Assembly (NCBI RefSeq): GCF_030546805.1
Contig: NZ_JAUOPC010000009.1
Coordinates: forward strand, 124,001 to 188,000
Reading direction: 5' to 3'
From: Cyclobacterium sp. 1_MG-2023
Lineage (GTDB): Bacteria > Bacteroidota > Bacteroidia > Cytophagales > Cyclobacteriaceae
DNA: 64,000 bases
The notes under the pieces were generated by a model. The model searched no databases. It worked only from the letters and a program-made list of their open reading frames with translations, and had not been told where the DNA came from. The position numbers were made by a program, and so were the translations under genes. This document shows, piece by piece, positions 28,784 to 37,998 of the stretch (its first letter is position 1; every line of letters begins with the position of its first letter).

Positions 28784-29266
28784 CTAAAAAATTCTTCTCG
28801 CCCTTACCCACCTTTTCGACCAATATTTGGATTGTAAATTGTCTTCTGTTACTCCCAAGGAAGTGGAAGCATGGATAAAATAGGTCTTTCCCATTCTCTT
28901 TTCCAAGACAATTCCTGCATGGGTTACTTTATTTCTCCTCCTCCCGGTAGCAAAAAAGATCACATCCCCTTTTTTTAATTTACTTCTTGATATCCTTTTC
29001 CCAATTTTGCTCTGTTCGGCGGATACTCGTGGAAGTTTTACTCCCACACTTTGGAAGGAAAGGTAAACCAAAGCCGAACAATCCATCCCCGATCGGGTAT
29101 TGCCTCCATACCTATAAGGAGTGCCTTGATAAGATTTTGCTGTGTTAATGACTTGTTGAATATTTTGCTGCCGAATTTTTCGGCTGGAAGAGCAAGAACT
29201 ATTGAGTAGAAGTACTAAACCAAAAATGAAAAATAAATAAGCGTATTTGTTATGCTTTCCTGTCAT
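28784..29266 (-). CDS. NlpC/P60-family lipoprotein peptidase
   Basis: 160-aa envelope lipoprotein (lipobox LNSSC, then a SSSRK stretch). The C40 peptidase domain spans ~40-160: catalytic Cys in GMDCSALVYL, His in THAGIVLE, and the third polar residue in FIHAST; the entry motif is GTPYRYGG. Family members hydrolyse D-gamma-Glu to diamino acid links in murein stem peptides. It stands alone downstream of the atpD promoter region, on the same strand as atpDC but upstream of it. Confidence 0.92.
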   Translation of the reverse strand: MTGKHNKYAYLFFIFGLVLLLNSSCSSSRKIRQQNIQQVINTAKSYQGTPYRYGGNTRSGMDCSALVYLSFQSVGVKLPRVSAEQSKIGKRISRSKLKKGDVIFFATGRRRNKVTHAGIVLEKRMGKTYFIHASTSLGVTEDNLQSKYWSKRWVRARRIF

Positions 29267-29686
29267 AAATGAAATATGTTACCTTATAGTAGGATAAAGC
29301 CTAATGTCCACTGCCCCTATACTGTAGGGAAAGATGACAAGCTCTATTACCCTATTACTGTTTTATCCTAATTTATTTTGCTGTTTTCCAATCCCTTTAA
29401 TCTTGTCCAATTGTATCTTTTTCGGTTTCAGTTTTAACCTGCTGGAGCTCATTTGTACTGTTTTTTTAAATGTGCGGATCAAATCCGGCTTTTTGAAGCA
29501 GGAAAACCTATGGCACTATTTGAGTTTAAAAATGTTAAGTTAGTTTAATTCAATCAAATTACTTTGCTCTAAGGATGCAATTTTTGATTAAATTTTTTAA
29601 TTTTATTCATCAGTAAACAGTAGTCTCCCCTTATTGCTTAGCATTTCACCCAAAAGCCTAATATAATCACTTTAACAAAGCATTCG
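29267..29686. other. Gap between the NlpC gene and a small ORF
   Basis: A 420-base T-rich stretch. Open frames in it (such as 29334-29543 plus) are rich in Phe, Leu and Cys from T-rich sequence and do not look like genes. Nothing else recognised. Confidence 0.45.
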
Positions 29687-29932
29687 ATGAGTAAAGAGGA
29701 CTTTAACAGGCTGAGTATCCAAAAGAAAACACAAAAGCTGTACACAGAAGGCACCTTTGTGGTGGCCATTCGGTACTATACCCATAAAGTAAACTTGTAC
29801 CTACTGGGGAATGAATACATTGAGGTTTTTTATAACCACAAGCAGGACCGAATTGATAAAATCGATTTTTTAAACCATAGTCATTCGCGAATGAAATTCT
29901 ACTTGGATCAAATTAGCCTGAGTGAAATTTAA
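29687..29932 (+). CDS. Small conserved-looking protein of unknown function
   Basis: 81 aa, soluble, rich in Tyr, Lys and Asp (YTEGTFVVAIRYYTHKVNLYLLGNEYIEVFYNHKQDRIDKIDF). It has beta-strand-like alternation and no signal peptide or membrane helix. The stop overlaps the stop of coaE on the opposite strand by 4 bases, a compact convergent arrangement that supports it being real. Function unknown. Confidence 0.6.
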   Translation: MSKEDFNRLSIQKKTQKLYTEGTFVVAIRYYTHKVNLYLLGNEYIEVFYNHKQDRIDKIDFLNHSHSRMKFYLDQISLSEI

Positions 29933-30537
29933 TTGACCATGCGGAGCAATTGCTCATGGATTTTTATGACTTGAGGGATTACCAGAATTGATTCATCATT
30001 GGTAACCAAAAAATCAGCCAGCTTATTTTTTTCCTTGTCAGTAAATTGTTTTTGAATTATTTGTCTAATTTGATCTGTGCTGCGTTGGGGATCTCTTGAC
30101 TTGACCCTATCTATTCGGATGGATTCCGAGGCAGTAACATGAATTGTATAATCCAGCGATTTATAAGAGCCTGTTTCGAACAATAAAGCTGCTTCCTTCA
30201 AAACATATACTGTGTGCTGGCTATCTGCCCATTGCATAAAGTCTTCTCCAACTGCTGGATGAACCAGTTCATTGATCCGAGAAGTCTTTTCGGGGTCAGA
30301 GAAAACGATATTTGCTAAGTATCTACGATTCAACCCTCCATCTTTGTCATAGGATTCCTCGCCAAACTCCTTAACTATATTGTTTTTCAAGGTTTGGTGA
30401 TTAACCATAAGCCATTTGGCCCGTTCATCAGCATTGTAATTTGGGATGTTGAGAAGGGAAAATATTTTTGAAATCAAGGTTTTTCCGGCGCCTATTCCAC
30501 CGCTAATCCCAACCAGCAAAGTTTTCTTCTTATTCAT
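29929..30537 (-). CDS. coaE: Dephospho-CoA kinase
   Basis: About 202 aa; last step of coenzyme A synthesis (ATP + dephospho-CoA). The P-loop is GISGGIGAGKT, followed by YNADERAKWLM, the family block VHPAVGEDF and the late RVKSRDPQRS lid. The start at 30537 (MNKKKTLL) overlaps the end of the YbbR gene by 8 bases; an alternative ATG at 30549 would add four residues. Last gene of the nusB-coaE operon. Confidence 0.95.
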   Translation of the reverse strand: MNKKKTLLVGISGGIGAGKTLISKIFSLLNIPNYNADERAKWLMVNHQTLKNNIVKEFGEESYDKDGGLNRRYLANIVFSDPEKTSRINELVHPAVGEDFMQWADSQHTVYVLKEAALLFETGSYKSLDYTIHVTASESIRIDRVKSRDPQRSTDQIRQIIQKQFTDKEKNKLADFLVTNDESILVIPQVIKIHEQLLRMVN

Positions 30538-31495
30538 ATACCAAATCAAAACTCTTTGGTGTGAAAGATAGGTCCCGGATATAGGGGGGATTTACATTTA
30601 AAGTCACAGCTATGGAGCTATCTTCCCTATTTCTATTGTTATAATTTAAAATTGCTTTGAGGTTCAGCGATTCCAGCTCGTTTTGCTTTCTTTCGTCTAC
30701 CAAAAGTTGAGCGCTCACGGAATTTGCCTCACCGTTGGTGCTCACATTGCTGGGAAAATACAATTGATCAATGCTTAATTCTAGTGTTTTCTCGATATAA
30801 GCGACTACCTGAAAGCTTATTTGTACAGTTTCTTCATCTAACTGTAGAAAGTTTCTTTTGGTTTTATCCAGTTCCAAAGGCAATAATTTGGAATAATGAT
30901 TCTTGATATTATTCTCTCCTAGTTGTACCATTAGTTTGCCATCGAGTTGTTCGATGACAGAGATTGGTCCCTTCACAGTTACAAATTCAGGGTCTACCAC
31001 TATAGGTGAGGCATAATCATAGTTTTCTGCAAGGGTGTTGGCTAATGTATCAGGAATTATTTTAATTTTCTTAGATACAATCTTATCGATATTAAAAAAT
31101 AAGGTGTCTTGGGTAATTCGCACCAAATTGGTGGTAGAAATATGTTCAGCCATTTGTTGGCTAATTTGTTCTGTAACTAGGTAAGGTTGGTGTGAGGGGT
31201 CGTCCAGAGAGATTTCCAGTGGGTTCTGGCTTATATTTAAATGCTTTTTTAAGAGATCCCAACCATTTCCGTTGATCTCTATTTTAATTACCTGTGGCAA
31301 AGGTTTCACCGCCATGTATTCCTCCTCATCATAATCAATGGATATAGGCTGGTTAACTATGGTGGTATAATTGTCTTTATTTAAGGCATTGAGTAACCAA
31401 AAGGTGGTAGCAGTGACAACGCACAATACTACCACCTTCAAATTGGAAGTTTTATCTGGTCTAAATTTCCGGAAATAGTTACTAAATGTACTCAA
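30530..31495 (-). CDS. YbbR-like domain membrane protein
   Basis: 321 aa. One N-terminal transmembrane helix (~19-40, LKVVVLCVVTATTFWLLNAL), then repeated extracytoplasmic YbbR-type beta domains (for example PEFVTVKGPISVIEQL). In Firmicutes YbbR/CdaR regulates the c-di-AMP cyclase; in Bacteroidota the role is unclear. Position between yajC and coaE is the usual one. Overlaps coaE by 8 bases. Confidence 0.85.
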   Translation of the reverse strand: MSTFSNYFRKFRPDKTSNLKVVVLCVVTATTFWLLNALNKDNYTTIVNQPISIDYDEEEYMAVKPLPQVIKIEINGNGWDLLKKHLNISQNPLEISLDDPSHQPYLVTEQISQQMAEHISTTNLVRITQDTLFFNIDKIVSKKIKIIPDTLANTLAENYDYASPIVVDPEFVTVKGPISVIEQLDGKLMVQLGENNIKNHYSKLLPLELDKTKRNFLQLDEETVQISFQVVAYIEKTLELSIDQLYFPSNVSTNGEANSVSAQLLVDERKQNELESLNLKAILNYNNRNREDSSIAVTLNVNPPYIRDLSFTPKSFDLVYE

Positions 31496-31507
31496 GTGTA
31501 CAGGAAA

Positions 31508-31828
31508 TTATTTTTCACTGGATAATTTTTTTGTGTAATCTAGAGACAAAGCAGATTTCTCCACCCGTATTTTCATTCCTTTGTCCAATTCGATGGTTAC
31601 AATGTCTCCTTCTACGGCATATACTTTACCATGGATTCCACCTACGGTGACTACCTGTTCTCCCTTTTTAATTTCGGAGATAAATTTGGTGGTCTCTTTT
31701 TGCTTTTTTTGTTGTGGTCTGATCATGAAGAAATACATGATCAGAATGATACTACCAAAAAGAAATACCTGACCCATGATGCCACTACCTGCAGCACCGT
31801 CTATTTGAAGTAATATTGAATTATACAT
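31508..31828 (-). CDS. yajC: Sec translocon accessory subunit YajC
   Basis: 106 aa with a single N-terminal transmembrane helix (GQVFLFGSIILIMYFFMI), followed by RPQQKKQKE and the cytoplasmic beta domain (IKKGEQVVTVGGIHGKVYAVEGD). Works with SecDF at the Sec translocon. 12 bases before the YbbR gene and 2 bases after the DUF1573 gene. Confidence 0.96.
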   Translation of the reverse strand: MYNSILLQIDGAAGSGIMGQVFLFGSIILIMYFFMIRPQQKKQKETTKFISEIKKGEQVVTVGGIHGKVYAVEGDIVTIELDKGMKIRVEKSALSLDYTKKLSSEK

Positions 31829-31830
31829 TT

Positions 31831-32376
31831 TTATCTTTTTACTGGACCTGCACTAGGCGTGGTTGATGTTCCTGTTGATCTATTTACTGTTCCTTTTAGT
31901 CTTAACCTTGTGACACTTGGTGAAGTGTTGGCTTGTATCGTAACCGTTGGACTCTGAACACCGGATTTTCCTCTAGAGTTAAATACAACTTTAATAAAAC
32001 CTTCATCACCCGGCTTAACTGGTTCTTTTGACCATTCAGGACTAGTACAGCCGCAAGAAGCCTGGATGTTGGAAATAATCAAAGGCACTTGCCCCTCATT
32101 TTTAAACTTGAAAACGTGCTCAACTACTTTTCCCTCGTCAATGGTGCCAAAATCAAAGATTTCTTCTTCAAAACCAAAGGCTCCCACCGTGGCAGGGTCT
32201 GCAGGCTGTACATTTTGTGCTGTAGATGGAGTGACTACCTGATTTTGTTCAAGTTGAGAAATCTTTTGCTCAAGTTCCTGTATTTTATCATCATTTCCAC
32301 TTCCCTTTTCACCACAGGCTCCCGCCATTATCAGTGTGAGGCCCAATAGCCACACTGAAAGATTAGAATACTTCAT
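31831..32376 (-). CDS. DUF1573-domain lipoprotein
   Basis: 181 aa. Lipobox AGAC (~21), then a short coiled coil (IQELEQKISQLEQN) and a DUF1573 immunoglobulin-like domain with FDFGTIDEGKVVEHVFKFKN and ISNIQASCGCTSPEW, whose CGC motif is typical of the family. Envelope protein of unknown function; nearly always at this operon position in Bacteroidota. Confidence 0.88.
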   Translation of the reverse strand: MKYSNLSVWLLGLTLIMAGACGEKGSGNDDKIQELEQKISQLEQNQVVTPSTAQNVQPADPATVGAFGFEEEIFDFGTIDEGKVVEHVFKFKNEGQVPLIISNIQASCGCTSPEWSKEPVKPGDEGFIKVVFNSRGKSGVQSPTVTIQANTSPSVTRLRLKGTVNRSTGTSTTPSAGPVKR

Positions 32377-32388
32377 AAATAGACTGTT

Positions 32389-32697
32389 TTAATTTTTATT
32401 GTTGTCGTTGTTGATTTGATCTATAAGTTTATTGACATCGTTTAGCAAATTCTCTGCTTTGGATTTTGCTTCTGTAATGACTTTGTCTCCTTCAGATCTT
32501 GCAATATTATCAGGCAGGTGTTTTTCATCTACCATCTCATTGATTAGGTCTTCCAATTCATTGCGATATTTTGCTAACCTGTAGGATAATTTATCTCGCG
32601 TATTATTTCCTGCATCAGGGGCAAAAAGTACCCCTAGCGTAGCACCCAATCCTGCTCCTAGAGCAAATGCGAATATTGAATTACTTTTTTTACCCAT
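32389..32697 (-). CDS. YtxH-domain protein
   Basis: 102 aa. A short glycine/alanine-rich hydrophobic segment (~8-26, FAFALGAGLGATLGVLFAP) is followed by APDAGNNTRDKL and a long helical, partly coiled-coil C-terminus. YtxH-family proteins are small membrane-associated stress proteins. Located 8 bases after nusB. Confidence 0.88.
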   Translation of the reverse strand: MGKKSNSIFAFALGAGLGATLGVLFAPDAGNNTRDKLSYRLAKYRNELEDLINEMVDEKHLPDNIARSEGDKVITEAKSKAENLLNDVNKLIDQINNDNNKN

Positions 32698-32705
32698 TTT
32701 ATGTT

Positions 32706-33890
32706 TTATTTATTATCTATAAGACCTCTACCACTCTTACGTATTTTTCCGATTTCGGTTAATTCTTTTGATAAAGTATCCAAAAGTCCATTCACAAACT
32801 GTTTACTTTTTGGAGTACTGTAGGTTTTAGAAATATCTATGTACTCATTAATGGATACCTTTGTAGGGATACTTGAGAAATTCACCATTTCTGACAAAGC
32901 CATTATTAGTATTACTCTATCAGTTAAAGCAATCCGCTCTACATCCCAGTTTTTGGTTGTAGTGGCAATTAATTCACTGTACTCCTTCTCTGAAGCTACC
33001 GTGAGGTTATAAATTTCTTGAAAGAATTCTTTATCCTCTTCCCAGTTTAATGCCAATTCAGGAAGAATTTCATCGGACTCATCCTCAGTGCCTGTAATGG
33101 TCTTCAATACTTTGGAAGACAAACTTCTGACAATGGATTTGTTTTCAGTCCAATTCAAGTCCTTGTCCTGAAAGAAACTTAATATAGCCTCTTTTTTAAA
33201 AATAATCTTTTTTAGAATAGCCAGTAAAATCTCTTTGTCATCTTCGATGCTTGGATTTTCTATGGTCATGTATTTCTGGTAGTCTTCATGTGGCTTCACC
33301 AGTTCTCTGTACCATTCCTTGATCTCCAACTCCAATTCCTCGATATCTACTTCAAATCTAAGACATTCCTTTTTGAATGAATGATTTTGCTCTATTATTC
33401 CCAATACCTTGTTGGAACCAAGATTGTAGGCTGAATCTTGCTGAACAACAGGTTGGTCTTCAAATTTTCTCTTTTTGACCTTCTCCTTCCGTACATGTTC
33501 CCCAAAACCGACCAACATGCTAATGGCAAATAAATACAATGCAGGAATATTTTCTACAGCTGCCAACATATTGGTTCGTAAAAACTCTTGATCCTTCTTG
33601 TTGCTCTTATTATAAAAGCTAATGGCTTTCACTGCTGTTTCTTTTACCTTTTCATTGTCACTCTTGTCCAATGATAATTGAACCTTATCTATGTTTTTGG
33701 TAAAAACTTCAATACATCGACCTGCTTCCTTTTTAAGCAAACCCCTGTCTTGAACTTCCATAGAATTAAGATCTGGCAAAAAAGCTTCTTTTATGAAGTC
33801 TTGTGCCAGATTTGCATTGGAATGCTTACACTGTTGAAAAGCATATAACGTTTGAAATGCTTTTACTCTGAGGATTCTCCTATTTAACAT
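32706..33890 (-). CDS. nusB: Transcription antitermination protein NusB (long Bacteroidota form)
   Basis: 394 aa, against ~140 aa in E. coli. It starts MLNRRILRVKAFQTLYAFQQ and ends with the conserved NusB core (TDRVILIMALSEMVNFSSIPTKVSINEYIDISKTYSTPKSKQFVNGLLD, quoted in pieces within family limits). The extra middle (about residues 60-280) is helical and acidic and is characteristic of Bacteroidota. Binds boxA RNA with NusE in rRNA antitermination. First gene of the operon. Confidence 0.94.
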   Translation of the reverse strand: MLNRRILRVKAFQTLYAFQQCKHSNANLAQDFIKEAFLPDLNSMEVQDRGLLKKEAGRCIEVFTKNIDKVQLSLDKSDNEKVKETAVKAISFYNKSNKKDQEFLRTNMLAAVENIPALYLFAISMLVGFGEHVRKEKVKKRKFEDQPVVQQDSAYNLGSNKVLGIIEQNHSFKKECLRFEVDIEELELEIKEWYRELVKPHEDYQKYMTIENPSIEDDKEILLAILKKIIFKKEAILSFFQDKDLNWTENKSIVRSLSSKVLKTITGTEDESDEILPELALNWEEDKEFFQEIYNLTVASEKEYSELIATTTKNWDVERIALTDRVILIMALSEMVNFSSIPTKVSINEYIDISKTYSTPKSKQFVNGLLDTLSKELTEIGKIRKSGRGLIDNK

Positions 33891-34037
33891 TAACTGAAAT
33901 TAAAGAACGTGATAAGTGTTTATTGACAGGCAGGACAGAAGCATCCATTCCTCGCCAAAACTAATTTTCCTGCAAATTAGTAAATGTACCTGCAAAGGAC
34001 AAATATTTGATCTTTCATGCAGTAAAAAAGAATGTAC

Positions 34038-35138
34038 TTACCATGACATTTTTAATTGTCCGATATCCTGTATTCTTTTTACTGCTTTTTGAAGAGCTGC
34101 CTCATGCGGAGAAATTCCTCTTGAAGTAGCAAGATTAAATACCTCTAAACAGGTTCCATAAATCTTTTCTGCTTTTTCCAAAGCCAAGGTCTTTGAGTAA
34201 TTGCCTCGAAACTCTTGATAGACATTCATCAATCCACCGGCATTGATTAGAAAATCTGGTGCATAGAGTATGCCGTGATCCAAAAGCATTTGCCCATGTC
34301 TCTTTTCATCTTCCAACTGATTATTGGCTGCGCCTGCTACTATATCGCAGGTGAATTGGGTGATGCTTGTATCATTCAGTTGTCCTCCCATGGCACAAGG
34401 GGCAAATATGTCCATTGGGATTTCATGTATAGCAGTGGCTTTCACCACCTTTGCCTTGGTTGCAGCTGCCACCTTTGCCGCCTTTTCTGAATTAATATCG
34501 GCGACCATCAAAACGGCATTTTCTTTACTTAAATGTTCCGCCAAATGTTTGCCTACTTGACCGGCACCTTGGATTAATATTTTTTTGCCTTCAAGAGAAT
34601 CATTCCCATAGGCTTTTTTGGCGGCCGCCTTCATTCCCAGGTAGGTGCCATAGGCCGTGACAGGAGATGGGTCCCCTCCGCCACCTTTACTTTCAGGCAA
34701 GCCCGTCACATGTTTGGTTTCCATGGCAATGTATTCCATGTCAGCCGTGTGGGTATTCATGTCTTCTGCAGTAGTGTAGCGACCTCCCAAACTTTCAATA
34801 AACCGTCCAAATCGCCTAAGATAAGCTTCCGATTTCAGGGAGGGATCACCTATTAGAACTGCTTTTCCTCCGCCTATATTTAATCCGGAAATGGATGCCT
34901 TAAAGGTCATTCCTCGAGAAAGCCTCAATACATCCTTTATCGCATCTGATTCATTGGTATAATGCCACATCCTGGTTCCGCCCAGGGATGGGCCAAGTAC
35001 CGTATTGTGTATCGCTATTATTGCTTTGAGTCCGGTTGGCTTGTCATAGCAAATGACCAACTGCTCATGCTCCATTTCCTCTATCTGAGTATAGATTTCA
35101 TTTATCTTGGGTTTTTCCTCTGTTTTGGTAGCCTCCAT
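34038..35138 (-). CDS. Leu/Glu/Phe/Val-type amino-acid dehydrogenase
   Basis: 366-aa cytoplasmic NAD-dependent dehydrogenase that oxidatively deaminates a branched-chain or aromatic amino acid to the keto acid. Seen: substrate block LGPSLGGTRMW, catalytic Lys in GLNIGGGKAV, Asp in TAEDMNTH, Rossmann GAGQVGKHLA, and the late APDFLINAGGLMNV. The length suits leucine/valine dehydrogenases better than GDH (~450 aa). Monocistronic. Confidence 0.92.
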   Translation of the reverse strand: MEATKTEEKPKINEIYTQIEEMEHEQLVICYDKPTGLKAIIAIHNTVLGPSLGGTRMWHYTNESDAIKDVLRLSRGMTFKASISGLNIGGGKAVLIGDPSLKSEAYLRRFGRFIESLGGRYTTAEDMNTHTADMEYIAMETKHVTGLPESKGGGGDPSPVTAYGTYLGMKAAAKKAYGNDSLEGKKILIQGAGQVGKHLAEHLSKENAVLMVADINSEKAAKVAAATKAKVVKATAIHEIPMDIFAPCAMGGQLNDTSITQFTCDIVAGAANNQLEDEKRHGQMLLDHGILYAPDFLINAGGLMNVYQEFRGNYSKTLALEKAEKIYGTCLEVFNLATSRGISPHEAALQKAVKRIQDIGQLKMSW

Positions 35139-35282
35139 TGAACTTTGATGTTTATAATATGTTATATTTGAGTTCAGTTAAAAAACAAGTGTGTACAGAA
35201 TTTTATGTATTTCACCTGCCTTTCATTTGCAATATAACATAATATTGTAAAAGATATTGTGGTTTAAAAAGTCTTTTATTTT

Positions 35283-37076
35283 GTGAAGCCCCTTTGGAGA
35301 TTAAATAAGTATCTATTCAAATATAAGCTATACCTCTTGTTGGGTATCGTTTTTACATTTATTTCAAACTTTTTTGTAATAATTCCGGCTAGACTGGTGG
35401 GGATTGCCATCGATTTTGTGGTGGAAAGTTTTAGTTATTATCAGTTATACCATGAGGGGGGAGTTGTACGTGAGCTGGCGCGGTCAGAATTTTTAATGTA
35501 CATTTTTATCTTTGGCATCCTCATTTTAGCCATGGCCCTTCTTAGAGGCCTTTTTCTCTTTCTTATCCGCCAAACCATCATCGCGATGTCTAGGTTGATA
35601 GAATATGATATGAAAAATGAGATTTATGCACACTATCAATCCCTGCCCTTAAGTTTTTTTAGACAAAATAGCACGGGGGATCTGATGGCCAGAATTACAG
35701 AGGACGTTTCAAAAGTGCGGATGTATTTAGGCCCCGCCTTGATGTATGGAATCAATTTGATTGTGTTGTTTCCTATGGTAATTGGTTATATGCTTACAGT
35801 TAATGTACCCCTTACCCTCTACTCCTTGTTGCCTTTACCTGTATTGTCAATAAGTATTTATTTGGTCAATAACATGATCAATAAGCGTTCGGAAAAGATT
35901 CAGCGGAGCTTGTCGGGACTCAGCACTTTTGTTCAGGAAGCTTTTTCTGGCATTCGGGTGATCAAATCATTTGTGAGGGAAAAGGACAGTGCCAATCAAT
36001 TCCAAAAAGCCAGCGAAGATTATAAAACCAAATCTATTTCTCTCACTAAGGTCCAGTCTCTTTTCTTTCCATTGATCATGGCATTGATAGGACTGAGCAC
36101 CATTATAACAGTTTATGTTGGCGGGATACAGGTGATAGAAGGAGCCATAGGTTATGGTGTTATTGCAGAGTTTATTCTTTATGTCAATATGTTGACTTGG
36201 CCGGTGACCTCCTTAGGTTGGGTGACAAGTATCGTGCAAAGGGCAGCTGCTTCACAAGCAAGAATCAATGAATTTCTGGATGAGAAAAATGATATTTTAA
36301 GTACTGATAATCTAGTAAAAGAGATAGAAGGACATATAAAAGTAAAAAATCTCACATTTGTTTATCCGGATTCTGGCATTAGAGCATTGAATGATATAAG
36401 TTTTGAGATTAAGGCTGGTAAATCGTTGGCCATTATAGGAACCACAGGCTCAGGAAAATCCACGGTAGCCAATCTCTTGATGCGTTTGTATGATGCTGAT
36501 GAAGGGGAAATTCTTCTAGATGGCTTGAATATAAAGCGCTATGATATTGCTTGCTTGAGAGAACAAATAGGTTATGTACCTCAAGATGTATTTTTATTTA
36601 GTGACTCTATATCTAATAATATTGGTTTTGGTCTGGGCAAATCACTTGATATGGAGCAAATCGAGCAGGCAGCAAAAGATGCGGATGTTTATGAAAACAT
36701 CATCGAGTTCCCTCAGGGCTTCGAAACCCGACTTGGCGAGAGAGGCATCACTTTGTCAGGAGGGCAGAAACAAAGGGTTTCCATTGCCAGGGCCATTGTA
36801 AAATCTCCTAAAATACTATTGCTGGATGATTGCCTTTCTGCAGTAGATACCAAAACAGAAAACGCTATTTTAAATGCTTTGGAAAAGATAATGAAAAATA
36901 GAACTTCCATTATCATTTCCCATAGGGTGTCCTCAGCAAAGCTTGCAGATCAAATTCTGGTGCTGGATGATGGCGAGATTGTAGAACAAGGGAAACATGC
37001 GGATTTAATGGCTGCCAAAGGGACCTATGCTGCCTTGTATGAAAAACAAACCCAACAAGCAGGTGAAGTTGAATGA
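35283..37076 (+). CDS. ABC-type multidrug/lipid exporter (MsbA-like half transporter)
   Basis: 597-aa fused permease-ATPase; homodimer expected in the inner membrane. Six transmembrane helices within ~1-320. The nucleotide-binding domain has Walker A GTTGSGKST, Q-loop YVPQDVFLF, signature LSGGQKQRV, Walker B ILLLDDCLSAVD and switch ISHRVSS. The Walker B glutamate position is Cys-flanked (DDC rather than the usual DEP/DDA), and the catalytic carboxylate is Asp. The start codon is GTG at 35283; no in-frame ATG is nearby. Substrate unknown. Confidence 0.93.
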   Translation: MKPLWRLNKYLFKYKLYLLLGIVFTFISNFFVIIPARLVGIAIDFVVESFSYYQLYHEGGVVRELARSEFLMYIFIFGILILAMALLRGLFLFLIRQTIIAMSRLIEYDMKNEIYAHYQSLPLSFFRQNSTGDLMARITEDVSKVRMYLGPALMYGINLIVLFPMVIGYMLTVNVPLTLYSLLPLPVLSISIYLVNNMINKRSEKIQRSLSGLSTFVQEAFSGIRVIKSFVREKDSANQFQKASEDYKTKSISLTKVQSLFFPLIMALIGLSTIITVYVGGIQVIEGAIGYGVIAEFILYVNMLTWPVTSLGWVTSIVQRAAASQARINEFLDEKNDILSTDNLVKEIEGHIKVKNLTFVYPDSGIRALNDISFEIKAGKSLAIIGTTGSGKSTVANLLMRLYDADEGEILLDGLNIKRYDIACLREQIGYVPQDVFLFSDSISNNIGFGLGKSLDMEQIEQAAKDADVYENIIEFPQGFETRLGERGITLSGGQKQRVSIARAIVKSPKILLLDDCLSAVDTKTENAILNALEKIMKNRTSIIISHRVSSAKLADQILVLDDGEIVEQGKHADLMAAKGTYAALYEKQTQQAGEVE

Positions 37077-37093
37077 AATGATTTCTAAGACTA

Positions 37094-37840
37094 TTATAAC
37101 TGAATAATTAAACCTGCTACGGCAAACTGTACCAAAGTGAAATTGTAGACTTCATCTACATCTGCTCCCCCTTCCAAATATCGGTAGCCGGCTTTTACGG
37201 CCAAATGATCTGTGATAGGGAGTTTGGTCCCTAAGAATAAATCGAAAGCCCTTCCCGGGCCTCCTGCAAGACCATCCCCTTCAAAATAAATTAGGTGGTC
37301 ATTACCCAAGTCATAGGCAGTATATAGGTGCAAAAGTGGAACAAAACCCAAATCATCCTTTTTATCCTCCAGCCCTTGTTCGTTGGCCAAGCGGACCTGA
37401 GCATCCCTGATCTTGGCGGTGAAGCCTACTCCTACAAGCCAGTTTCCTGAAGAGATAATGTCTCGGCGATAAGTCAGTCTATAACTGATAAATTTGTAAT
37501 AGCCATCCAAAGCTTCCCCTTGGGTGAAAACACTTGATTGAAAGTTAATGTCTTTGTTTGCTGTACCATTGTAATTTATTCCTAGCGGGGCATACAATGC
37601 ATAAATATGGTTTTTCTCTTTAAAGGTATACCCAAGCCTTACCCTAAAAGGGATAACAGGCCCTTCAGCTTCAAAATCATCTTCAAAACTGAACAAAGTC
37701 CCTGCAGCATTGGGGATGCGCACATCATTATAACCCGGAAAAGCCAGCCCTGTTTCCGCATCAATCGTAATTTGAGCTTTAAGCGGAATAGCAATAAAAA
37801 ATAGGAGGGAAACAAGTGGAATCAATATCGGTTTGTACAT
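37094..37840 (-). CDS. Predicted outer-membrane beta-barrel protein
   Basis: 248 aa with a signal peptide ending IPLKA-Q (~23). The rest alternates amphipathic strands with aromatic girdles (IYALYAPLGINYNG, ISYRLTYRRDI, LAVKAGYRYLEGG) and ends in hydrophobic ...VAGLIIQL. No specific family recognised. Convergent with the ABC transporter, 17 bases apart. Confidence 0.75.
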   Translation of the reverse strand: MYKPILIPLVSLLFFIAIPLKAQITIDAETGLAFPGYNDVRIPNAAGTLFSFEDDFEAEGPVIPFRVRLGYTFKEKNHIYALYAPLGINYNGTANKDINFQSSVFTQGEALDGYYKFISYRLTYRRDIISSGNWLVGVGFTAKIRDAQVRLANEQGLEDKKDDLGFVPLLHLYTAYDLGNDHLIYFEGDGLAGGPGRAFDLFLGTKLPITDHLAVKAGYRYLEGGADVDEVYNFTLVQFAVAGLIIQL

Positions 37841-37998
37841 GGATTATTTGCTTTTAGGTTTAACTTAACAATTTAGTATCAAGTATTGTGCCTGTTCTTT
37901 TAGGGTAGCTATTTATTTTTTTAGGTAAAATTCAATTTTTTCATTCCTCTGTTGTATATTTCATTGTATTCTATTCGGTAATTAGCCCCAAGTTTCCT

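Noticed and set aside
29334-29543. 69-codon plus-strand ORF
   Set aside because: Hydrophobic translation of T-rich intergenic DNA; no start context or conserved motif.
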